Below, in pieces: positions 1 to 4,277 of a stretch of DNA of 5,602 nucleotides (positions are counted from its first letter, which is position 1; the number at the start of each line of letters is the position of its first letter). The notes under the pieces were generated by a model. It had not been told where the DNA came from. It worked only from the letters and a program-made list of their open reading frames with translations, and searched no databases. Origin of the DNA: Methanimicrococcus sp. (GTDB taxonomy: Archaea; Halobacteriota; Methanosarcinia; Methanosarcinales; Methanosarcinaceae); assembly GCA_009783635.1 (NCBI GenBank), contig WRDC01000087.1:1-5602 (forward strand), in the 5' to 3' direction. The translations under genes were made by a program, and so were the position numbers.

Positions 1-159
1 CGCGATGCCGCTTCGGTCAATTCCGTAAAGCGTTGAGATCATTTTTTCTGTCGCCCACAAATCGCCGCTTTGGAAAACAATATCAACAGTATCGCCACCC
101 TGTTCACTCACAAAAACAAGAAATTGAATCGTACTGTTTTTTATGGCGAGTTTTTTCAT
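1..159 (-). CDS. RhuM family protein, N-terminal fragment (runs off left edge)
   Basis: The minus strand reads 53 codons from ATG at 159 down to base 1 without a stop, so only the N-terminus is present. The start is supported by a strong Shine-Dalgarno AGGAGAT at 170-164, close in front of the ATG. The peptide begins MKKLAIKNSTIQFLVFVSE, then a short beta-rich stretch (TVDIVFQSGDLWATEKMI) and TLYGIDRSGI. This NST..FL.F.S / V.I...(D)LWAT.K.....YG..RS.I pattern is the N-terminal signature I know from the RhuM ('virulence protein RhuM') family, in which the W-(A/L)-T segment opens a helix-turn-helix-like region. RhuM proteins are typically about 300 residues, occur in bacteria and methanogens, often in accessory regions, and have no settled biochemical role. 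It is divergent from the marker gene at 671. The assignment rests on about 50 residues; it could also be a related N-terminal domain fused to a different C-terminus. Confidence 0.72.
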   Translation of the reverse strand, partial: MKKLAIKNSTIQFLVFVSEQGGDTVDIVFQSGDLWATEKMISTLYGIDRSGIA

Positions 160-160
160 A

Positions 161-170
161 ATTATCTCCT
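161..170 (-). promoter_or_regulatory. Ribosome binding site of the RhuM-family gene
   Basis: Read on the minus strand this is AGGAGATAAT, ending one base before the ATG at 159. It is a near-ideal match to the anti-Shine-Dalgarno end of 16S rRNA at a workable spacing and fixes the start of the RhuM-like gene. Confidence 0.75.
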
Positions 171-220
171 TGTTCTTTTTCAATTGATTTTGTGATTTCC
201 ATTATTGATTTCTATTTCCG

Positions 221-248
221 GTGTTGTATCTCCAGTGTTGTATCTCCA
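221..248. repeat. Perfect 14-bp tandem duplication
   Basis: GTGTTGTATCTCCA occurs twice head to tail (221-234 and 235-248) with no mismatch. It lies in the 5' region of the minus-strand RhuM-like gene, where it reads TGGAGATACAACAC twice. The unit is not a multiple of three and no long reading frame spans it, so it looks like a recent replication-slippage duplication in non-coding DNA. Confidence 0.85.
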
Positions 249-310
249 TAGTATTAGGTTTTTGCGTTTTCATAAATTCCGTCAAATATTTAAGGCTCTC
301 AAAAACAGAG

Positions 311-374
311 TTCAGGTACATCTATAGGAATATGTATCGGAATGAGGATTAATATCAAAAAAATCTTAAAATTG
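311..374 (+). repeat. Direct repeat copy A (~64 bp)
   Basis: This copy begins TTCAGGTACATCTATAGGAA and runs through a purine-rich middle to AATATC, an A-run, then TCTTAAAATTG. It matches copy B at 533-595 with about three substitutions and one one-base indel. Internally it shows a weak 6/12-base periodicity in which GGAAT-type hexamers recur. The two copies lie in the same orientation, 222 bases apart. No inverted termini or target-site duplications are visible, so it is not an obvious transposable element. Confidence 0.85.
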
Positions 375-396
375 ACAGAAATGATCATATCAAGAT

Positions 397-410
397 TATA
401 AAATTTTATA
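397..410. promoter_or_regulatory. AT palindrome TATAAAATTTTATA, TATA-box-like on either strand
   Basis: The 14 bases are a perfect palindrome and read as a TATA-box-like element in both directions. The site lies 238 bases upstream of the RhuM-like start and 261 bases before the marker 2 start, so it is far for either gene. In DNA this AT-rich, chance is a real alternative. Confidence 0.25.
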
Positions 411-453
411 TCTTTTGTTTGTGTTTTTCCTTCAATAGCGCCGTTTTAAGTGG

Positions 454-474
454 TATGTGCAAAAATTGCACATA
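454..474. promoter_or_regulatory. Perfect 9-bp inverted repeat, candidate operator
   Basis: Arms TATGTGCAA (454-462) and TTGCACATA (466-474) are exact reverse complements around the spacer AAA. The length and symmetry suit a dimeric helix-turn-helix regulator better than a transcription terminator, because no T-tract follows directly. It lies about 35 bases before a TATA-like stretch at 510-520 in the plus direction, so it might control the marker 2 gene. The regulator is unknown. Confidence 0.45.
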
Positions 475-509
475 TGCTGTTTTTGTCCAACTCGCCGTTT
501 GTAAAAATG

Positions 510-520
510 TTTATTATATG
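510..520 (+). promoter_or_regulatory. Possible TATA box upstream of the marker 2 gene
   Basis: TTTATTATATG with A-rich sequence just upstream resembles an archaeal BRE/TATA pair. A start about 25 bases downstream would give a 5' leader of roughly 125 bases containing repeat copy B. Another TATA-like stretch inside copy B (about 553-561) competes with this call, so it is weak. Confidence 0.25.
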
Positions 521-532
521 TCGCGCTTCAAA

Positions 533-595
533 TTCAGGTACATCTATAGGAATATTTATAGGAATGGGGATTAATATCAAAAAAATCTTAAATTG
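533..595 (+). repeat. Direct repeat copy B (~63 bp)
   Basis: Second copy of the element at 311-374, beginning with the same TTCAGGTACATCTATAGGAA and ending TCTTAAATTG. The differences are G to T and C to A in the middle, A to G in GAATGAGG, and one fewer A near the end. It ends 75 bases before the start codon of the marker 2 gene, so it probably lies within its promoter or leader. Confidence 0.85.
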
Positions 596-628
596 TCAAA
601 GAATATCCTCATTCGATGCATGACCCTT

Positions 629-656
629 GTGAAATTTAAAACGTGAAATTTAAAAT
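629..656. repeat. 14-bp tandem duplication before the marker 2 start
   Basis: GTGAAATTTAAAAC (629-642) is followed directly by GTGAAATTTAAAAT (643-656), one mismatch. A decayed third unit (ATGAAATCC, 658-666) may follow. The duplication occupies the place where a ribosome binding site would be expected, and none is seen here. Confidence 0.75.
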
Positions 657-670
657 TATGAAATCCAATA

Positions 671-1729
671 ATGACTGAAACGGCGGTTCTGAAAATGTCA
701 CCGGAAGAATTAGAGAATACAGCCAAAGCCATCCGTACATTCGACGGAACCGTTCGTAAAAAGCCGATCGCCTCCGTTTCCCACATTTTTGAAAGTGTTG
801 CCGAAGCCTATGGCGGCTGTATCGCCGATTTCGGCGAAGACGCGGCGGCCATTGACATCGGAAACGGGGATGTCATTTTGCTGGCGGCCGACGGCATTTG
901 GGGAAGACTGATTGAAAAGAGCCCGTGGTGGGCCGGTTTTACGTCCGTTATTGTGAATATCAATGACATTGCCGCCATGGGCGGGCGGCCGCTTGCCATG
1001 GTGGACGTGGTGTCTTCATCGGACGTTGAAACATTCAAAGAAATCTTTACCGGCATGGCGGAAGGGGTCAAGCTGTTCGGCGTCCCCGTTGTCGGCGGAC
1101 ACACCCATCCGGAAGGCGAGAAATCCCTGTCCGTCGCAATCATCGGCATCGCGAAAAAAGATCAATTGATTCGAAGCGACACCGCGAAACCCGGGGACGC
1201 CGTTATTTTCGCGATCGATTTAGACGGGCGGACGGGACCGAACTCGCCGTACAGCTTTGAATCCGTTTCTTCCAAAACAAAAGAAGAGATCAAAAAGATG
1301 TACGAGGCGCCTCGGCTGATCGGGCAGAAGCAATTGGCGACGGCCGGAAAAGACATCAGCAATCCTGGACTGATCGGAACGCTCGGTATGTTGTGCGAAG
1401 TCAGCGGCGCCGGCGCCGAAATAAATGCCGGTCAAATCATTCGTCCCGATGACCCTGAAATCACATTAGAGCGCTGGCTTTTAATGCATCCGGGAACGGG
1501 ATTTGTGTTTACGGCGGCGCCCGAAAAGGTTGAAGAGTGTCTTCAAGTATTGCGCGAAGGAAAAATGACGGCGGATGTTTGCGGCGAAATGACAAAAGAG
1601 AGAAAAGTCATTCTCCGAAGCGGCAATAATACGGCGGTTGTTTTTGATTTTGAAAAAGAAGGCATTACGGGGATTCAAAAAAGAAAGAGAAGAAGAGAAC
1701 CGAACAAAAAGTCCACCCCCCGCATATGA
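671..1729 (+). CDS. mmp2: Methanogenesis marker 2 protein (AIR synthase/HypE-like)
   Basis: This 352-residue protein belongs to the PurM/ThiL/HypE/SelD ATP-binding superfamily and matches the methanogenesis marker 2 family, found essentially only in methanogens and relatives. Visible signatures are DFGEDAAAI (53-61), AADGIW (72-77), NINDIAAMGGRPLAMVDV (96-113) and GVPVVGGHTHP (137-147). The acidic residues in the first three would be expected to bind Mg-ATP, as in ThiL and HypE. The exact reaction is not established; members are presumed cytosolic enzymes of cofactor or methyl-coenzyme M reductase-related biology. ATG 671 is the first start after an in-frame TGA (659-661) but has no ribosome binding site; Met9 at 695 (MSPEELENTAKAIR) would fit the usual family N-terminus better. 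The end is odd: a basic tail rich in K and R (about 334-352) extends past the expected fold. The gene is visibly GC-richer than all flanking DNA and appears monocistronic. Confidence 0.9.
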   Translation: MTETAVLKMSPEELENTAKAIRTFDGTVRKKPIASVSHIFESVAEAYGGCIADFGEDAAAIDIGNGDVILLAADGIWGRLIEKSPWWAGFTSVIVNINDIAAMGGRPLAMVDVVSSSDVETFKEIFTGMAEGVKLFGVPVVGGHTHPEGEKSLSVAIIGIAKKDQLIRSDTAKPGDAVIFAIDLDGRTGPNSPYSFESVSSKTKEEIKKMYEAPRLIGQKQLATAGKDISNPGLIGTLGMLCEVSGAGAEINAGQIIRPDDPEITLERWLLMHPGTGFVFTAAPEKVEECLQVLREGKMTADVCGEMTKERKVILRSGNNTAVVFDFEKEGITGIQKRKRRREPNKKSTPRI

Positions 1730-1742
1730 AATGAATAAAAGG

Positions 1743-1777
1743 TTCTTTTGATTTTCTTTTGGTTTCCGTTGTTTTCT
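1743..1777 (+). terminator. T-rich termination zone after the marker 2 gene
   Basis: Starting 14 bases after the stop codon there are successive T-runs (TTCTTTTGATTTTCTTTTGG and following). Archaeal RNA polymerase terminates at such U-tracts without needing a hairpin. No strong stem precedes it, so the call rests on composition and position. Confidence 0.45.
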
Positions 1778-1794
1778 TGAGAAGAAATCATTTA

Positions 1795-1867
1795 TTCTGC
1801 CATTTTATTTTTCAAAGTCTTCTGCCATTTTATTTTTCAAAGTCTTCTGCCATTATTTTTCAGAGGC
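1795..1867. repeat. 25-bp tandem repeat, about 2.9 copies
   Basis: Units start with TTCTGCCATT at 1795, 1820 and 1845. The first two (1795-1819, 1820-1844) are identical; the third is diverged and two bases shorter (ATTATTTTTC in place of ATTTTATTTTTC) and fades out around 1867. The unit length rules out an in-frame protein repeat. It is best read as slippage-generated non-coding repeat DNA. Confidence 0.85.
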
Positions 1868-1941
1868 TTTATTTTTTGGCGCCCAAAAATGGTCCAAAAT
1901 ATTTTACCTTTAATTTATCTTTAATTTAAATGATTGTGAAC

Positions 1942-1988
1942 TTAGGTACAGTTTTAGGAATGAGGAGACCATATCAAAAAATATTGAT
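1942..1988 (+). repeat. Degenerate, shortened third copy (C) of the direct repeat
   Basis: TTAGGTACAGTTTTAGGAAT followed by GAGGA and ATATCAAAAAA aligns with copies A and B if one 12-base internal block is missing. Outer parts (TTNAGGTACA, GGAATGAGGA, ATATCAAAAA) are kept in the same order and strand. It is about 1.35 kb downstream of copy B on the other side of the marker 2 gene. Confidence 0.55.
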
Positions 1989-2264
1989 GTAAGAAAAAAT
2001 TCTTTATTTTTATCATGACCGGTGATTTTGAAAGATTTATTTGATTTTTATTAAATAACCTCATATTAAGTAACAAATCCCGGACAAGAGATATCTAAAA
2101 GCCGGTAGCTGCTCACAAAATAATTGATTTATCTTTATTCAAAATGTATTATGGTTTTTAAAATTTTTAATACTTTTTGGAAAAAATTTAAACCCTTTTA
2201 TGAAATATTGTCAAAGAAATAAAATTTAGTTATAACTCCTTATGCAAGACATATTATCTAAAAA

Positions 2265-2280
2265 GATTACATATATAATC
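2265..2280 (+). promoter_or_regulatory. TATA-like 16-bp dyad, candidate promoter/operator of the DUF2162 operon
   Basis: GATTACATATATAATC is palindromic at 14 of 16 positions (arms GATTA and TAATC) and its core CATATATAA is a good archaeal TATA box, preceded by an A-run suitable as BRE. Transcription would start near 2298-2302, giving a leader of about 25-28 bases to ATG 2326. A dyad over the TATA box is where a repressor could block TBP binding. No transcription data, so this is inference. Confidence 0.45.
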
Positions 2281-2325
2281 AGAAAACCAAGCCTAATATA
2301 GAAGACAGAACATATTCAAAGCTTC

Positions 2326-3060
2326 ATGGTAGAAACAACTGCATTGCTTATTGTCATCGGTATTTTAACAAGTGTTTTTGTATTCGGTCTAAAGACCGGG
2401 ATAGGGTGCGGTTTTTCAAAAATAAAATGGCCTATTGTTATTTTGTTAAGTCTTGTGTATATCGGATTGGGAACAATCGCCGGCTATTTTATGGATACGA
2501 TTGAAGTGACAACTTTTATGAGTTCGTCATACGCTGTCGCAATCCATATTACGCTTGCTTTGCTCTTGTTGTTCGGTGGAATTCAAACAATAAAAAAGTG
2601 GAATGCCGGATGTGACATTTCTAAAAGAACTTTTTTGATTTTAGCGTTTCCGTGTCCGGTTTGTATGAGCGCTCTTTTTCTTTCGTGTGTCAGCTTGTCA
2701 ACGGTTGTTGAAACGGCGGGGCCGTATCTCGGATTTCTTGTGGGATTGGTTTTTGCTTTTTCAATCATCATTTCAACCTTTGTTATGAGAAATATAAGTA
2801 AAATCAGCCGTTTGCTTCATATACGCTTTGACGGGACGCCGGATGCTCTGGGATCACTTATGATTTTCATCGGCTTATTTTATCTGATTGCCGCAATCAT
2901 CATTCCGGCATACAGCAAAGCCGGCGCAATTCGGTCCACCACATCCGCATCACTCGGATCTGCCGAATTATTCATTCTTATGGGAGCTTTTACAATTATT
3001 CTCTTGGGCGCTTTCCTGACAAAAATCACAGAAAGAAAGGATGTTGCAATTCAAAAATAA
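2326..3060 (+). CDS. DUF2162 family membrane protein (HmuT-like putative transporter)
   Basis: The 244-residue protein is strongly hydrophobic with about seven membrane segments (roughly 5-22, 36-56, 69-89, 103-127, 135-154, 176-194, 213-231). It matches the DUF2162 'putative transporter' family, found in methanogens beside ExbB-like, DUF2149 and CobN-like genes. Conserved-looking features are GLKTGIGCGFS (21-31), the loop WNAGCDISKRTF (92-103) and a CPVC motif (110-113) in helix 4. Five cysteines (28, 96, 110, 113, 121) fall in or beside membrane segments, suggesting metal, heme or thiol chemistry. In the Bacteroidetes hmuYRSTUV heme operon the gene before the ExbB-like one (hmuT) is, to my knowledge, of this type. 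Its role, permease or partner of the energising complex, is inferred. ATG 2326 follows an in-frame TAG at 2299-2301 and has no Shine-Dalgarno, consistent with a short-leader transcript. First gene of the cluster; 54 bases separate it from the next. Confidence 0.82.
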   Translation: MVETTALLIVIGILTSVFVFGLKTGIGCGFSKIKWPIVILLSLVYIGLGTIAGYFMDTIEVTTFMSSSYAVAIHITLALLLLFGGIQTIKKWNAGCDISKRTFLILAFPCPVCMSALFLSCVSLSTVVETAGPYLGFLVGLVFAFSIIISTFVMRNISKISRLLHIRFDGTPDALGSLMIFIGLFYLIAAIIIPAYSKAGAIRSTTSASLGSAELFILMGAFTIILLGAFLTKITERKDVAIQK

Positions 3061-3102
3061 AGCAAAATAATGAAACCAATTTCCATATTTGTATTTATAA
3101 AT

Positions 3103-3107
3103 GGAGG
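3103..3107 (+). promoter_or_regulatory. Ribosome binding site of the ExbB-like gene
   Basis: GGAGG lies seven bases before ATG 3115. It decides the start against the out-of-frame ATG at 3101, which overlaps it. Confidence 0.75.
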
Positions 3108-3114
3108 AAGATAA

Positions 3115-3759
3115 ATGGCTCTGTTATCTGATTTTGGATCAACTATTACATACATTACCTACATCTTTTCAAATTCATTATTGTATCCGGTCATGATTCT
3201 GTTGATTATTTTGGCGATCACGTCTCTTATATTAGCGGGAGAATTTGTTACGGAATATACAAGACGTAATCGCCAGCCTGAAGAACTGAACAAAATGATC
3301 AGACAAATTGATAAAATTATGTCGTCCGGCAGTGAAAATAAATTGACCGAGGCCGCAGCCGTATTGCGCACGATAAAATATCAAACGCAATACGTGATTT
3401 CTTTCGCGTTTGACGCGGCCGGTCTTATGGAAAAAAATAATTCAGAAGGTATTGACAGACTTGCGGATTCCTATGAATCCAAGATGATGAAACGCGTTGA
3501 AAGAACAAGACTCATTACAACCGTCTCTCCGATGCTTGGTTTGATGGCAACACTCATTCCCTTAGGCCCGGCGCTTATCGGACTGACAAGCGGCAATATC
3601 GAAGCGTTGGCAACAAACTTAGTGATTGCCTTTACAACGACCGTTGTCGGTCTTTTCTCCGCGGGCATCTGTTTCAGCCTGACAATTGTCCGAAACAGAT
3701 GGTATTGGCAAGATTCGAGGGATATCGATAATTTGATTAACGTTTTGGAGGGAGAATAA
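3115..3759 (+). CDS. MotA/TolQ/ExbB-family proton channel protein (HmuU-like)
   Basis: This 214-residue protein has the ExbB/TolQ plan: one N-terminal helix (about 22-44), a long charged cytoplasmic segment (46-132), then two helices (about 133-157 and 164-192) and a short cytoplasmic tail. The family signatures sit in the last two helices: SPMLGLMATLIPLGPA (138-153), corresponding to the usual P-x-LGLxGTvxP motif, and AFTTTVVGL (172-180). Thr146 and Thr174-176 sit where ExbB/TolQ proteins carry polar pore residues. Such proteins form pentamers that pass protons or sodium ions and drive a single-helix ExbD/TolR partner. The partner here is probably the next gene, DUF2149, whose start overlaps this stop by one base (TAATG). 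GGAGG at 3103-3107 sets the start. It would reside in the cytoplasmic membrane and power an envelope process involving the DUF2162 and CobN-like proteins; the client is inferred from context. Confidence 0.88.
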   Translation: MALLSDFGSTITYITYIFSNSLLYPVMILLIILAITSLILAGEFVTEYTRRNRQPEELNKMIRQIDKIMSSGSENKLTEAAAVLRTIKYQTQYVISFAFDAAGLMEKNNSEGIDRLADSYESKMMKRVERTRLITTVSPMLGLMATLIPLGPALIGLTSGNIEALATNLVIAFTTTVVGLFSAGICFSLTIVRNRWYWQDSRDIDNLINVLEGE

Positions 3760-4124
3760 TGAGACACCACTCTGTAAGAAGAGGCGGCTTGTTTAAGGAC
3801 AATGACCCCGGAAGTCCGATGACCAGCGTTGCGAATGTTTTTGACGTTGCCATGGTCTTTGCCGTTGCTTTGCTTGTCGCGCTTGTGATGTCATTCAATA
3901 TCGCGGATTTATTAACCGAGAGCGATGTCACCATCGTCAAAAATCCGGGAAAAGAAAATATGCAGATCATCCAAAAAATAAACGACACAATCGAAATTTA
4001 TGAAATCAACGCCGAAGAACAGATCGGCGGGGGTATCGGTGATGTTCTCGGAACGGCTTACCGCCTGGAAGACGGGCGCGTGATTTATGTTCCGGAAAAT
4101 AATTCGATGAATTTGTCGAATTAA
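3759..4124 (+). CDS. DUF2149 family protein, ExbD/TolR-like partner (HmuV-like)
   Basis: The 121-residue protein has a short basic N-terminus (MRHHSVRRGG), one membrane helix (about 28-46) and an extracytoplasmic domain (about 47-121). It matches DUF2149, known as a neighbour of ExbB-like genes in methanogens. Its segment SVANVFDVAMVFAVALLVAL (23-42) closely parallels the ExbD/TolR motif 'P-L-x-DV-x-x-V-L-L', placing Asp29 at the membrane border like the essential proton-carrying Asp of ExbD. I therefore infer it is the ExbD-type partner of the preceding channel protein; size and topology agree. The C-terminal domain has a motif LGTAYRLEDGRVIYVPE (97-113). It is translationally coupled: the start overlaps the upstream stop (TAATG) and GGAGG at 3747-3751 lies inside the upstream gene. 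A hairpin/T-tract follows at 4152-4191. Family assignment is firm; the ExbD equivalence is motif-based inference. Confidence 0.85.
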   Translation: MRHHSVRRGGLFKDNDPGSPMTSVANVFDVAMVFAVALLVALVMSFNIADLLTESDVTIVKNPGKENMQIIQKINDTIEIYEINAEEQIGGGIGDVLGTAYRLEDGRVIYVPENNSMNLSN

Positions 4125-4151
4125 GTGAACCGAATTAAACATTGTTACATG

Positions 4152-4191
4152 AAAAGAAGAAAAATAGATTGAAATTTTTCTTCTTTTTTTT
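4152..4191 (+). terminator. Strong hairpin plus T-tract after DUF2149
   Basis: Left arm AAAAGAAGAAAAAT (4152-4165) pairs perfectly over 14 bases with ATTTTTCTTCTTTT (4174-4187) around an eight-base loop, and the T-run continues to 4191. It starts 27 bases after the DUF2149 stop. Position and T-run indicate a terminator that would separate, or partly attenuate, transcription into the CobN-like gene. Confidence 0.75.
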
Positions 4192-4207
4192 CAATTTATC
4201 TTAAAGG

Positions 4208-4217
4208 GTAATATATG
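4208..4217 (+). promoter_or_regulatory. Possible TATA box of the CobN-like gene
   Basis: GTAATATATG preceded by AAAGG (BRE-like) lies just downstream of the terminator and 60-70 bases before ATG 4278. A transcription start near 4238-4242 would give a leader of about 38 bases carrying the Shine-Dalgarno. It fits a separate transcription unit but rests on sequence resemblance only. Confidence 0.4.
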
Positions 4218-4264
4218 TTATCAAAATGGATTTAAAATGACTGAAATTAAATTGAAGATAAAAC

Positions 4265-4270
4265 GAGGAG
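4265..4270 (+). promoter_or_regulatory. Ribosome binding site of the CobN-like gene
   Basis: GAGGAG ends seven bases before ATG 4278. The closer ATG at 4271 hits a stop after six codons, so 4278 is the start. Confidence 0.75.
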
Positions 4271-4277
4271 ATGAATA

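Larger units (their letters stand above)
160..670. other. Divergent intergenic region, AT-rich, repeat-bearing
   Basis: About 510 bases without a convincing gene separate the minus-strand RhuM-like gene from the plus-strand marker 2 gene. The region holds two 14-bp tandem duplications (221-248 and 629-656), two copies of a ~64-bp direct repeat (311-374 and 533-595), a perfect 14-bp AT palindrome TATAAAATTTTATA (397-410), a perfect 9-bp inverted repeat with a 3-base spacer (454-474) and a TATA-like stretch (510-520). No tRNA, rRNA or CRISPR pattern is visible. It must contain promoters for both flanking genes, but I cannot fix a transcription start. Confidence 0.6.
1730..2325. other. AT-rich intergenic spacer without a gene
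   Basis: Nearly 600 bases carry stops in all frames and no reading frame with recognisable protein. The spacer contains the T-rich terminator zone, a 25-bp tandem repeat (1795-1867), a small TTTTTGG/CCAAAAA inverted repeat with a CGC loop (1873-1889), a shortened relative of the upstream direct repeats (1942-1988), a 10-bp palindrome AGTTATAACT (2228-2237) and a TATA-like dyad (2265-2280). No RNA gene is evident. The right end is presumably the promoter region of the DUF2162 operon. Confidence 0.6.

Noticed and set aside
104..249. Two tiny minus-strand frames (249-202, 15 codons; 202-104, 32 codons) joined by TAATG, the second overlapping the RhuM-like start
   Set aside because: They look like a coupled leader peptide pair, but the first contains the 14-bp duplication, neither has a clear ribosome binding site or protein-like composition, and such short frames are expected by chance.
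311..595. Repeats A and B as a CRISPR array or as the ends of an insertion sequence
   Set aside because: There are only two same-orientation copies 222 bases apart that are not identical, no regular spacers, no terminal inverted repeats and no transposase.
808..1149. Open frame of 113 codons on the minus strand inside the marker 2 gene
   Set aside because: It is antisense to a well-recognised gene, has Pro/Ser/Met-rich low-information sequence and no ribosome binding site; it follows from the GC-rich codons opposite.
1873..1889. TTTTTGG-CGC-CCAAAAA inverted repeat as a terminator
   Set aside because: The stem is seven pairs, mostly A-T, is not followed by a T-tract, and lies far past the T-rich zone that already follows the marker 2 gene.
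1991..2004. AAGAA-AAAA-TTCTT hairpin
   Set aside because: A five-pair AT stem in AT-rich DNA is expected by chance.
2207..2218. 12-base match ATTGTCAAAGAA shared with 592-603
   Set aside because: A single short AT-rich match without flanking similarity is not enough to call a shared regulatory site.
3471..3770. Minus-strand open frame of 99 codons opposite the ExbB-like gene
   Set aside because: It lies wholly opposite conserved ExbB motifs and has no recognisable protein features.
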